A stretch of 36,770 nucleotides of DNA from an uncultured Prevotella sp. (GCA_946548065.1 CAMNPM010000023.1:1-36770), one strand, 5' to 3'. Shown: positions 1 to 6,589, numbered from the stretch's first letter. The notes: generated by a model from the letters alone, not told the origin. Numbers and translations are program-made.

Positions 1-146
1 AGGCGGCCAGCCAGCAACAGAAAGAAGCCCGTCGCACACAAATGGCAACGGGCGAGACCATCATCGACCATCATCACGAGAAACGCGAGAGCCGCAAGAT
101 CTTCGATGACGAAGATGGCGAGTACGTTGAGTTCGAAGAAGCCTGA
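1..146 (+). CDS. C-terminal end of a small protein, possibly DUF4834-like (partial)
   Basis: An open frame runs in from the left edge (codons from base 3) and stops at TGA 144-146, giving 47 visible residues. The tail is hydrophilic: Gln/Arg-rich, then a His-rich patch, ending in RKIFDDEDGEYVEFEEA. From memory, an acidic ending of the type KIFDxxxGEYVxFEE closes small Bacteroidales membrane proteins of the DUF4834 type, whose N-terminal hydrophobic part would lie outside the window. That family assignment rests only on the tail. The gene converges with pyrH, with 23 bp between the two stop codons and no obvious terminator hairpin there. Function unknown. Confidence 0.5.
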   Translation, partial: AASQQQKEARRTQMATGETIIDHHHEKRESRKIFDDEDGEYVEFEEA

Positions 147-169
147 CAGCTGCCGCTTAGTAGGCTCTG

Positions 170-883
170 TTAGCCGTTATAGACCAAGGTGCCAATCTCT
201 TCACCTTCCATCACCTTTTTCAGATTGCCGACTATGTCCATGTTGAAGACATAGATGGGCAGGTTGTTGTCCTGGCACATGCAGATAGCAGTCAGGTCCA
301 TCACCTTCAGGCCTCGCGCCAGCACCTCTTTATATGTGATGGCATCAAACTTCTTGGCCGCGGGGTCTTTCTCCGGATCTGCCGTATAGACACCATCCAC
401 GCGCGTACCTTTCAGCATCACGTCGGCCTCTATCTCAATGCCGCGCAGGCTCGAACCCGTGTCCGTCGTGAAGTATGGCGAACCCGTACCGGCCGAGAAG
501 ATGCACACATAGCCCTGCTCCATAGCCTCGATGGCCTTCCACTTGGTGTAGAACTCGCCTATAGGCTCCATGCGGATAGCGGTCATCACACGGTTCTTCA
601 CACCGATGGCCCCCAGGGCCGACGACAGTGCCAGCGAATTAATCACCGTAGCACACATGCCCATCTGGTCGCCCTTCACGCGGTCAAAGCCTTTCTGCGA
701 ACCCGACAGCCCGCGGAAGATGTTTCCGCCACCAATGACGATGCCTATCTGCACGCCCATCTCACTCACTTCCTTAATCTGGCGCGCATAGTCGCCCAGA
801 CGCTCCGGATCAATACCGTAGCCCTGCTTGCCCATCAGACTCTCGCCCGAGAGCTTCAGTAGAATTCTTTTAAATCTTGACAT
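170..883 (-). CDS. pyrH: UMP kinase (uridylate kinase)
   Basis: Phosphorylates UMP to UDP with ATP in the cytoplasm, the step feeding all other pyrimidine nucleotides. The 237-residue protein has the normal length of bacterial PyrH and belongs to the amino-acid kinase fold. Visible family signatures are the N-terminal KRILLKLSGES, the glycine-rich IGGGNIFRG (about residues 51-59), the FxTDTGSSLRGIE segment and the late NMDIVGNLKKV stretch. The start is the ATG at 883; directly upstream is an A-rich run and then the 8-bp repeat array at 900-1019. birA lies upstream on the same strand, so the two may be cotranscribed with the array as the intercistronic spacer. I saw no separate promoter in the array. 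Confidence 0.97.
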   Translation of the reverse strand: MSRFKRILLKLSGESLMGKQGYGIDPERLGDYARQIKEVSEMGVQIGIVIGGGNIFRGLSGSQKGFDRVKGDQMGMCATVINSLALSSALGAIGVKNRVMTAIRMEPIGEFYTKWKAIEAMEQGYVCIFSAGTGSPYFTTDTGSSLRGIEIEADVMLKGTRVDGVYTADPEKDPAAKKFDAITYKEVLARGLKVMDLTAICMCQDNNLPIYVFNMDIVGNLKKVMEGEEIGTLVYNG

Positions 884-899
884 TGTTCTTTTTTTTTAT

Positions 900-1019
900 T
901 TCGATGATTCGATGATTCGATATTTCGATGATTCGATATTTCGAGGTTTCGATGCTTCGACGCTTCGACGCTTCGATGCTTCGATGCTTCGAGGTTTCGA
1001 AGTTTCGAGCCCCCGAGGC
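900..1019 (-). repeat. Array of 15 x 8-bp TTCGANNN units between birA and pyrH
   Basis: Fifteen contiguous 8-bp units fit TTCGANNN on the plus strand (NNNTCGAA in the direction of pyrH), for example TTCGATGA at 900 and TTCGACGC at 956 and 964. Only the last unit, at 1012, loses the TTCGA core. The array fills nearly the whole birA-pyrH spacer, starting 7 bp after the birA stop codon and ending 16 bp from the pyrH ATG. In the pyrH direction it is followed by an A-rich run and the start codon, as at 2142-2173 and 2961-3186. There are no spacers between units, so it is not a CRISPR array. Confidence 0.95.
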
Positions 1020-1026
1020 CCCCGCC

Positions 1027-1965
1027 TCATATAAACGTCACTTCCTTAAAGGCATAGCGGCGCTGGTTGCCATTGTCGTCGCGCAGCAGCAGATGGCCGT
1101 CGTCATCCACCGTCAGCAGCTCGGCCATGAAAGCCCCTCCGTGGTCGGCATAGGGATAGAAGCCCTTGCGGCGATACAGCATCGACAGGTACTGCTCCTT
1201 CATCTCAGCTCCCAGATAATGCTGGAACGCACGGAGAATTTCCTTCAACAGTTGCTCCCGGTCTGTCTCCTGCTCAGTAATCTGCCACATCGACACCGGA
1301 TTGGGCGCATCGCTGTGGAACACCCGCTGGTTGACATTCAGTCCCACGCCAATGATGCTGTCCTTGATATAGCCACCTTTCAGCGTCTGTTCTATCAGTA
1401 TGCCGGCTATCTTCCCGTCGCGCCAATAGATGTCGTTGGGCCATTTGATGCTCAAGTCACCGATATACTGCCCCAATGCCTCGCAGACCGCCAGCGAGAT
1501 AGCCATCGAGATATGGAACTGCCGTTTGGCGGGCAGCAGTGCCTCCACAGAAGTCCCCTCATCACTCAGCACCCTGGGATGAACCAAGGACGAGGAATCA
1601 GGCTCATCGCTTGGCGTCTTAGGATGAATCAAGGACGAGGAAGCAGGCTCATCACTCAGCACCCTGGGATGAACCAAGGACGAGGAAGCAGGCTCATCGC
1701 TTGGCGTCTTAGGATGAATCAGGGACGAGGAAGCAGCCTCATCGCTTGGCATCTTAGGATGAATCAAGATCGAGAACAGCAGGTTCTTCCCGCGTTCCGA
1801 CTCCCAGCTATTAGTAGCACAGCCCCTACCAGCCGTCTGATAGTCGGCCACGACAACTTTCTCGACAAGTTCCGTGAGAGGTCCCGTCTGGGTAGCCGCC
1901 CAGTCCCTCAACCACCGGTTTGTAGAATCCGTCTCCGCGATATGTTCAATATTCCATTCAGCCAT
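1027..1965 (-). CDS. birA: Biotin-[acetyl-CoA-carboxylase] ligase with repeat-expanded loop
   Basis: Activates biotin with ATP and attaches it to the biotin carboxyl carrier protein. This is the short Bacteroidetes form without an N-terminal DNA-binding domain, so a repressor role is not expected. Signatures (numbered from the ATG at 1965): DSTN near 13-16, the GRG biotinyl-AMP loop at 46-48 and KWPND at 174-178, followed by the KIAGILIE strand. Between the strand LLFSILIHP and helix ISMAISLAV lie five 15-residue repeats (about 67-141) that homologues normally lack, raising the length to 312 residues from an expected 250 or so. I chose ATG 1965 because it gives the conserved MAEWNIEHIAETDSTN beginning; an in-frame ATG at 1992 would add nine residues and arises from the 35-bp duplication upstream. 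Confidence 0.93.
   Translation of the reverse strand: MAEWNIEHIAETDSTNRWLRDWAATQTGPLTELVEKVVVADYQTAGRGCATNSWESERGKNLLFSILIHPKMPSDEAASSSLIHPKTPSDEPASSSLVHPRVLSDEPASSSLIHPKTPSDEPDSSSLVHPRVLSDEGTSVEALLPAKRQFHISMAISLAVCEALGQYIGDLSIKWPNDIYWRDGKIAGILIEQTLKGGYIKDSIIGVGLNVNQRVFHSDAPNPVSMWQITEQETDREQLLKEILRAFQHYLGAEMKEQYLSMLYRRKGFYPYADHGGAFMAELLTVDDDGHLLLRDDNGNQRRYAFKEVTFI
1558..1782 (-). repeat. Five in-frame 45-bp repeats inside birA
   Basis: Units start at 1558, 1603, 1648, 1693 and 1738. Two sequence variants are visible: units 1 and 3 encode the LVHPRVLSDE type and units 2, 4 and 5 the LIHPK(T/M)PSDE type, so a 90-bp higher-order duplication is likely. Each unit encodes 15 residues ending in a Ser-rich linker, so copy-number change keeps the reading frame. 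The innermost copy (unit 5, nearest the N-terminus) merges with the native ILIHP strand, suggesting the repeat grew from the gene's own sequence. Confidence 0.95.
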
Positions 1966-2025
1966 CAGCAGCGCTATTTTTCTTTTCTCCATTCAGCCAT
2001 GAGCAGTGCCTTATTTTCTTTTCCG
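1956..2025 (-). repeat. 35-bp tandem duplication covering the birA start codon
   Basis: 1956-1990 and 1991-2025 are near-identical 35-bp copies, both beginning ATTCAGCCAT on the plus strand. Each copy contains, on the minus strand, the sequence ATGGCTGAATGG, so the birA initiation region exists twice. Only the inner copy (ATG 1965) is in frame with the ligase. Confidence 0.93.
1974..2000 (-). other. Upstream ORF created by duplication of the birA start
   Basis: The outer copy of the duplicated initiation region reads ATG GCT GAA TGG and then AGA AAA GAA AAA TAG, an eight-residue peptide (MAEWRKEK) that stops before the true birA start. It lies inside the predicted birA leader (start site near 2022), so ribosomes could initiate here. 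Whether it is translated is not known. Confidence 0.5.
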
Positions 2026-2057
2026 CAAAAGTAAGCATTATTTTCCAAACTTCCAAA
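2026..2057 (-). promoter_or_regulatory. birA promoter, TTTG-N20-TACTTTTG
   Basis: On the minus strand, TTTG (complement of 2054-2057) is followed after 20 bp by TACTTTTG (complement of 2026-2033), matching the Bacteroidetes primary-sigma consensus TTTG-N19-21-TAnnTTTG. Transcription should begin near 2022, giving a leader that holds the duplicated start region. Confidence 0.75.
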
Positions 2058-2102
2058 CGTTTCCTCATTTTATCACTGCTTTATGAAGTTTATTCGCCAT
2101 CG

Positions 2103-2135
2103 TTTGCCGCTTTTGTGATTTTTTTATTATCTTTG
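2103..2135 (+). promoter_or_regulatory. Promoter of the four-helix-bundle gene, TTTG-N21-TATCTTTG
   Basis: TTTG at 2103-2106 and TATCTTTG at 2128-2135, 21 bp apart, match the Bacteroidetes promoter consensus. The expected start site (about 2139) lies 3-4 bases before the 8-bp repeat array at 2142, so the array would form almost the entire 5' end of the transcript. It is divergent from the birA promoter at 2026-2057. Confidence 0.72.
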
Positions 2136-2141
2136 CCGAGG

Positions 2142-2173
2142 AAATCGAAACATCGAAGCATCGAAACATCAAA
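2142..2173 (+). repeat. Short 8-bp TCGAA array (4 units) in a transcribed leader
   Basis: Units AAATCGAA, ACATCGAA, GCATCGAA and ACATCAAA (the last decayed) belong to the same family as the arrays at 900-1019 and 2961-3186. The array reads NNATCGAA in the direction of the downstream gene and is followed by an A-rich stretch and ATG at 2199. Confidence 0.88.
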
Positions 2174-2198
2174 ATAACAAAAAAAAATAGAAAAAACT

Positions 2199-2951
2199 AT
2201 GGAAATCGCCATTTTCAAATACTACTGGCTCGACACTTGGGTGCTGGGCAATGTGATCCAGCTCGCCACGCAAGACTTCTGCCTCCGGTTCCTGAACCAA
2301 GGCAACGACCCCTGCGGAAGGCTGTTCGACCAGATGACGATGGCAGCGCGTTCGGTCCCAGCCAACATAGCTGAAGGCAGTTCGCGACATTCCACATCAC
2401 GCGAGACGGAGATGAAGCTGATTGACGTGGCGCGAGCCAGCCTCTCCGAACTCTCCAACGACTACCTGAACTGGCTCTTGCGCCACGAGCGCACCCCGTG
2501 GTCGACAAAATCAGCTGAGCATCAAGCCGTCAACAGCATCCAGCTGGACCGGCCTGAATATAAAGACGACGTCCTGTACCAAAGCAGCATCCATATCCTG
2601 GCCCAAAAGCATAAGTTTGATGCCTGGCTCAACACCGACGACTCGCTGTTAGCCGCCAACTGCCTGATGATTCTCTGCAACCGGCTCATCATGATGCTCC
2701 GCCGCCAGATACAGCACCTCCTGGAGTCCTTCACAGCCGAAGGCGGCTTCACCGAAGGCCTTACCGCAGAGCGGCTGGCCTACCGGCAGCAGCAGAGCAC
2801 CGAGGCCAATGCCCCCACCTGTCCGCAATGCGGCAAGCCGATGATCAAGCGCATGGCCAAGAAAGGCATCAACTCCGGCCAGCCCTTCTGGAGCTGCAGC
2901 GACTTTCCCCGCTGCTCTGGGACACGAAGCTACCTCCCGCCCAGAAAATAA
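2199..2951 (+). CDS. Four-helix-bundle suffix-domain protein with C-terminal zinc ribbon
   Basis: The first 190 residues or so resemble the four-helix-bundle proteins related to 23S rRNA intervening-sequence ORFs; the signature is PANIAEGSSRHSTSRETEMK (about residues 53-72) followed by helical segments. The C-terminus carries a topoisomerase-type zinc ribbon with four cysteines (CPQC ... CSDFPRC, about residues 209-240). This two-part layout matches what Bacteroidales annotations call a four helix bundle suffix domain protein, recalled from memory. Its biochemical role is unknown; a zinc ribbon of this type usually binds nucleic acid. The ATG at 2199 follows an A-rich leader. The gene ends 10 bp before the long repeat array and 253 bp before tadA, so a two-gene transcript is possible. 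Confidence 0.8.
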   Translation: MEIAIFKYYWLDTWVLGNVIQLATQDFCLRFLNQGNDPCGRLFDQMTMAARSVPANIAEGSSRHSTSRETEMKLIDVARASLSELSNDYLNWLLRHERTPWSTKSAEHQAVNSIQLDRPEYKDDVLYQSSIHILAQKHKFDAWLNTDDSLLAANCLMILCNRLIMMLRRQIQHLLESFTAEGGFTEGLTAERLAYRQQQSTEANAPTCPQCGKPMIKRMAKKGINSGQPFWSCSDFPRCSGTRSYLPPRK

Positions 2952-2960
2952 AAAAGAGAC

Positions 2961-3186
2961 CTCGAAGCATCGAGGCATCGAGACATTGAGGCATCGAGAC
3001 ATCGAGGCATCGAAGCATCGAGACATCGAGACATCGAGGCATCGAGGCATCGAAGCATCGAGGCATCGAGGCATCGAAACTTCGAAGACATCGAGACATC
3101 GAAACTTCGAAGACATCGAGACATCGAAACTTCGAAGCATCGAAATATCGAAATATCGAAATATCGAATTATCGAAACATCGAAAA
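2961..3186 (+). repeat. Array of 28 x 8-bp (A/T)TCGANNN units upstream of tadA
   Basis: Twenty-eight contiguous units run from 2961 to 3186; 26 are 8 bp and two are 9 bp (TTCGAAGAC at 3081 and 3106). One unit (2985) has ATTGA instead of ATCGA. Within it the trio ATCGAAAC, TTCGAAGAC, ATCGAGAC forms a 25-bp higher-order repeat present twice, so expansion has occurred at more than one unit length. G-rich variants lie at the distal end and A-rich variants nearest the gene, giving a composition gradient towards the ATG. An A-rich run and ATG 3205 follow. The array occupies nearly all of the spacer after the preceding stop codon. Confidence 0.97.
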
Positions 3187-3204
3187 TAAAAGCAAAAAAA
3201 AAAC

Positions 3205-3657
3205 ATGTCCCCCGAACAGCAAGCAAAATCCGACGAACATTACATGCGCAAGGCCCTCCAGGAAGCGCAGGCTGCCTATGCCGAGGGTGAGATTCCCATC
3301 GGAGCCGTGGTGGTATGCCAGGACCGCATCATTGCCCGTGCTCACAACCTGACCGAGACGCTGCACGATGTGACGGCGCATGCCGAGATGCAAGCCATCA
3401 CGCAGGCTGCCAACGAACTGGGCGGCAAGTACCTCACCGACTGCACACTCTATGTCACCGTTGAGCCCTGCACCATGTGTGCCGGAGCCCTGGGCTGGAG
3501 CCAGATACCACGCGTGGTCTACGGCTGCCGGGACGAGAAACGGGGCTATCAGCTCTATGCCCCGCGCGCCCTACATCCTCGATGCACAATCACCGGCGGC
3601 ATCCTCGAAGAAGAATGCCGCCAGCTGATGCAGGACTTCTTCAAAGCAAAGCGGTAG
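3205..3657 (+). CDS. tadA: tRNA-specific adenosine-34 deaminase
   Basis: Deaminates the wobble adenosine of tRNA-Arg(ACG) to inosine. The 150-residue protein has the cytidine/deoxycytidylate deaminase fold with the zinc-binding HAE motif (His59, catalytic Glu61) and PCTMC (Cys89, Cys92), and the early EIPIGAVVV strand typical of TadA. The length is normal. The ATG at 3205 follows an A-rich run and the 28-unit repeat array. The last codons (MQDFFKAKR) and the stop are part of a 34-bp unit repeated twice more downstream. Confidence 0.95.
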   Translation: MSPEQQAKSDEHYMRKALQEAQAAYAEGEIPIGAVVVCQDRIIARAHNLTETLHDVTAHAEMQAITQAANELGGKYLTDCTLYVTVEPCTMCAGALGWSQIPRVVYGCRDEKRGYQLYAPRALHPRCTITGGILEEECRQLMQDFFKAKR

Positions 3658-3728
3658 AGCGATGCAGGACTTCTTCAAAGCAAAGCGGTAGAGCGATGCA
3701 GGACTTCTTCAAAGCAAAGCGGTAGAAA
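3627..3728 (+). repeat. 34-bp tandem repeat x3 spanning the tadA stop codon
   Basis: Units at 3627, 3661 and 3695 each begin GATGCAGGACTTCTTCAAAG and include the sequence that serves as the tadA stop (GCGGTAG). The third unit diverges only in its last bases. Because 34 is not a multiple of three, the frame shifts from copy to copy. If the first stop were lost, reading would pass into an out-of-phase copy and end at the third unit. Confidence 0.95.
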
Positions 3729-3738
3729 ATATGGATCT

Positions 3739-3773
3739 AAAAAAAGGGAGGCAAGCCTTTAAGCCTGCCTCCC
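3739..3773 (-). terminator. Intrinsic terminator of the first SusC/SusD operon
   Basis: GGGAGGC (3746-3752) pairs with GCCTCCC (3767-3773), and the stem extends through partial pairing around a TTTAA loop. On the minus strand the hairpin is followed by a run of T (complement of A at 3739-3745), the usual form of a rho-independent terminator. It could also weakly stop plus-strand transcription from tadA. Confidence 0.8.
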
Positions 3774-3794
3774 TATAATCAGTTCCGAATCGGA

Positions 3795-4349
3795 TTAATC
3801 GTTCTCTGCAAGTCCGGAGTAGCGGATGCCGCTAATCCTATACATAGCAAAACCTAAAGCCTCAGGCGTGGGAGTACCGTCTTTCTGGAGGTCATCGCTG
3901 AAGTTGACGTAGAACACGATGCTGTCGGCAGGCGAGCCGTTGTTCTGGCGGCCGGCCTTGGGCAGTATCTGACCACTGATGATAGGCACATTGATGTCCT
4001 CGTAGCCAGCCACCAGGTTGTTGTTCTCGGTAGTGTTGGCTGAGAAGGTGAGCGACTGCTGGTCGCAGTTCACCTTCACCTTGAACGTCCAGAAATTCTC
4101 CTGGTCGTCGACAATCATCTCGGTAGGCACGTTGGAAGGCGTGTTGTAGGTGTAGAGGTGGAAACGACCTATCTCATAGAGTTCGTCGTCGGTGTACACC
4201 ACATTACCTTGTTCGTCGACAGCATCGACGGTGACATACCAGTCGCCAGCCATGCTCTCCGTAGCCGTACCGCCCACATCCTCCTTGCTGCACGAGGCGA
4301 CAAGCACCGTCGTCAGCAGGGCCATAGCCATATAGATTACTTTCTTCAT
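3795..4349 (-). CDS. Lipoprotein, probably lipid-binding putative hydrolase family
   Basis: A 184-residue protein with a lipoprotein signal peptide (MKKVIYMAMALLTTVLVASC, lipidated Cys20) followed by the Ser-Lys-Glu-Asp spacer common to surface lipoproteins. Next comes AGDWYVTVDAVDEQGNVVY and a predicted beta-rich body. From memory this opening and the gene's place at the end of a SusC/SusD operon fit the Bacteroidetes family named 'lipid-binding putative hydrolase' (PF12888); no catalytic motif is evident by eye. It is the last gene of the operon, 21 bp after its neighbour and just before the terminator at 3739-3773. Likely outer-membrane anchored; its ligand is not predictable from sequence. 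Confidence 0.7.
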   Translation of the reverse strand: MKKVIYMAMALLTTVLVASCSKEDVGGTATESMAGDWYVTVDAVDEQGNVVYTDDELYEIGRFHLYTYNTPSNVPTEMIVDDQENFWTFKVKVNCDQQSLTFSANTTENNNLVAGYEDINVPIISGQILPKAGRQNNGSPADSIVFYVNFSDDLQKDGTPTPEALGFAMYRISGIRYSGLAEND

Positions 4350-4370
4350 AATTCTTTTACCTTTAGCTGT

Positions 4371-5063
4371 TTACTTTTTCAAAATAATATGGAAGAAGTA
4401 GTTTGTGGCATACTGCACATCCCAGGTGAGCGTACCCGTAGCCGCATCATACTTTCCAGAGAAGTCGTCCCAAGAGTCGCCCCATCCCGGCACACGTGAC
4501 GACAGTCCGACGAGCGTGCCGTCAGCCAGCAGCTGCATCTGTCCGGCCATCGCATAGTTCTTGCCGTAATTTACGCGCTGGTCGTACCAGCCGCCCATGA
4601 AGTCGCTGACACTGAAGATGCCAGGAGCCAGCTGCTTGATGGTGACGCCAAAGCCGTCGAATCCCGTGTTGTTGCGGTTAGAGCCCTCCTGCAGCGTCCA
4701 CGAGCCGGAGAGGTCGGTGGTGATGGAGGGGTCGCAGACGGCCACGGTGCGTGTCTCAGACCATGAGTAGCCGTCGGGGCTGACAGCGGTGTAGGTAATA
4801 TAGTAGAGTCCGGCGGTATTGATATCGATGTCCTCCAGACCCGAAGCCACAACATAGGAGGAGTAGTCCTTGCCCTGATAGGTGGCGGTGCAACCCTCGT
4901 CATTGTATGCCTGACCAATGGGCGAGACGAAGAACTCGTCGCCCTGGATGGTCAGCTTCGGATAGTCGATGATGCTCGACTTTCCTTCCGAATCCTTGCT
5001 GCAGCCAGTGAGCACGACGGCCACCAGCGCAAGCATCATCATCATAAATATATTCTTTTTCAT
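4371..5063 (-). CDS. Ig-like surface lipoprotein, possibly DUF5012/BT_2262 type
   Basis: The 230-residue protein starts with a lipoprotein signal peptide (lipidated Cys21 in VLTGCSKDS). Residues about 35-110 look like a bacterial Ig-like domain: a YPKLTIQGDEFFVSPIG opening, then GLYYITYTAVSPDGYSW. The remainder begins LSGSWTLQEGSN and is beta-rich. This pair of domains resembles lipoproteins coded downstream of SusC/SusD pairs and annotated with a BT_2262-type domain; that name is recalled, not tested. Such proteins sit on the cell surface and often bind substrate beside the SusCD complex. It lies 29 bp after the SusD-like gene. Confidence 0.65.
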   Translation of the reverse strand: MKKNIFMMMMLALVAVVLTGCSKDSEGKSSIIDYPKLTIQGDEFFVSPIGQAYNDEGCTATYQGKDYSSYVVASGLEDIDINTAGLYYITYTAVSPDGYSWSETRTVAVCDPSITTDLSGSWTLQEGSNRNNTGFDGFGVTIKQLAPGIFSVSDFMGGWYDQRVNYGKNYAMAGQMQLLADGTLVGLSSRVPGWGDSWDDFSGKYDAATGTLTWDVQYATNYFFHIILKK

Positions 5064-5092
5064 TGTCTTGATTCTCTTTGAGGGTTATACAT

Positions 5093-6589
5093 TTATTTAG
5101 CCCAGAACACGGGAGCGGTGTAGCCCGGGAACGAAGGTGCATTACCATTGCGGGCAGCAGAGCTCTCAGCATAGGGCCAGCGCTCCAGCAAGTGGTTCTC
5201 GCCCACCTGTCCGTACACCTGGATAGGCGTATAGAGTGTGCCAGGCACATACTTGTCGGGAGCATAGGAAGCGTCTGACACAAGGTCGTACATGTCCGAA
5301 CCCTTCACGTCGCCAAAGGCCGGATAGCGCAGGCGACGGATCTCGCACCACGACTCATAGGTGTTGACACCAGCCAGTGCCACCCACTTGGCCACGCCAA
5401 TGCACTTGGCATAGTTGGCCTGGTCGTAGGCGTTGCGGGCAATGTTCTGTGCAGCACCGCTCACCCCAGCCGATGCAAACGAGGCCTCGATGGCTGCAGC
5501 ATAGTGGGCAGCGGCATTGCCGGCATCGTTCTTCTTTGCATAATACTCCGAGAGGAAGAACTCCACCTCAGAGACGGAAATCAGCGACACGGGCATGTCG
5601 AAGCTGGCCACCGGACGGCACCAGTAGCTGGCCTTGTAGGTGTTGGAGGTAGAGAAGTTGGTACCCGAGATACCGCCAACATACTCCTTGTTGCCATTGA
5701 CCTTGAAGAACTTAGGCAGACGTGGGTCGGTATAGCCCGACTGCTGCATAGTGCCGATGATGGCAACGTTGGCCACCACGTTCTGCTGGTTGGAACCCCA
5801 GGCGCTGGAGAACTCCTCAGCATAGAAGGGGTTCATCTGTCCGCTCTCGTTCTTGAATATGCCCTTATACTCTACGTCCTCCGTGGGGAAGTTGCCTTCA
5901 GCCACCAGGGCGTCGAGCTTGGCCTGCACGTTCTTCACACCGCTCTCGCGCATCAGCAGCTTCAGCTTCACGGCGTTGGCGAAGCGAATCCAGCGGGTGG
6001 CATCCTCATCGGGATACAGCAGGTTGGTACATACCTTATTGCCGGGAGCAGCCTTGCTCAGGGCGAAGTCGAGACTGTCGACCAAAGCGTCGTAGATGTC
6101 AGTGCCCTCGTCGTACTTAGGCGACATGTTGTTCAGGTCCTGCATGGCCTCAGTGTAAGGCACCTCACCGTATGCATCGACCAGCAGCTGATAGGTGTAG
6201 GCCTTCAGTGCGGTGGCAGCCAGATAGGAGCCCCACTCCTGCTCCTGGCGCGAGAAGCGCAGCACGTAGTCGAGGCTCTTCAGCGTGCGCGATGTCAGCT
6301 GTGTGTAGGCACCGCTGGAACGCGAGGCCGACATACGGAACTGCGAATAGTCGAGATAGTTGCTCGTACCGAAGGTCTGGCAATAGTACTGTGCATAATA
6401 TCCACCCGCAATGCGCATGAAGTCGCCAAAGCTGGCCATGAGGTTGATCTCAGCGGCAGGCATCATGATGCCGGATGTCATATTGCTCTCCTGCGGAGAG
6501 TTGGGACTCTGGTTGATGTCGAGATAGCTGTCGCACGACGTCGTGGCCAGTCCCATAGCAATGGTTGCAAATAATAATATTTTTTTCAT
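5093..6589 (-). CDS. SusD/RagB-like outer-membrane lipoprotein (SusD-like_2 type)
   Basis: A 498-residue lipoprotein (signal peptide with Cys19 in TTSCDSYLDINQSPNSP). The CDxYLDIN-xPNSP start, followed by the GYYAQYYCQ helix and the ALKAYTYQLLVDAYGEVPYTEA segment (TPR-like helices), is typical of the SusD-like_2 branch. SusD proteins close the extracellular mouth of their SusC transporter and bind the incoming glycan or peptide. The partner gene lies immediately upstream, 19 bp away. The sequence gives no direct clue to the substrate. Confidence 0.92.
   Translation of the reverse strand: MKKILLFATIAMGLATTSCDSYLDINQSPNSPQESNMTSGIMMPAAEINLMASFGDFMRIAGGYYAQYYCQTFGTSNYLDYSQFRMSASRSSGAYTQLTSRTLKSLDYVLRFSRQEQEWGSYLAATALKAYTYQLLVDAYGEVPYTEAMQDLNNMSPKYDEGTDIYDALVDSLDFALSKAAPGNKVCTNLLYPDEDATRWIRFANAVKLKLLMRESGVKNVQAKLDALVAEGNFPTEDVEYKGIFKNESGQMNPFYAEEFSSAWGSNQQNVVANVAIIGTMQQSGYTDPRLPKFFKVNGNKEYVGGISGTNFSTSNTYKASYWCRPVASFDMPVSLISVSEVEFFLSEYYAKKNDAGNAAAHYAAAIEASFASAGVSGAAQNIARNAYDQANYAKCIGVAKWVALAGVNTYESWCEIRRLRYPAFGDVKGSDMYDLVSDASYAPDKYVPGTLYTPIQVYGQVGENHLLERWPYAESSAARNGNAPSFPGYTAPVFWAK

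Noticed and set aside
928..2034. Long plus-strand open frame (368 codons) opposite birA
   Set aside because: It exists because the 8-bp and 45-bp repeats and the GC-rich birA sequence lack stops in that frame. It starts inside the array and its product is repetitive; birA on the other strand has clear catalytic motifs.
2961..3186. CRISPR-like array
   Set aside because: Units are contiguous 8-9-mers with no unique spacers, and no cas genes are present.
2649..3226. Minus-strand open frames encoding 8-residue repeats such as MPRCLDAS
   Set aside because: They are translations of the 8-bp array (three units equal 24 bp, so every frame repeats after eight codons) joined to the antisense of the four-helix-bundle gene.
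3627..3728. Programmed frameshift at the end of tadA
   Set aside because: There is no slippery heptamer, and the repeated tails are explained by simple tandem duplication; the protein has its normal length at the first stop.
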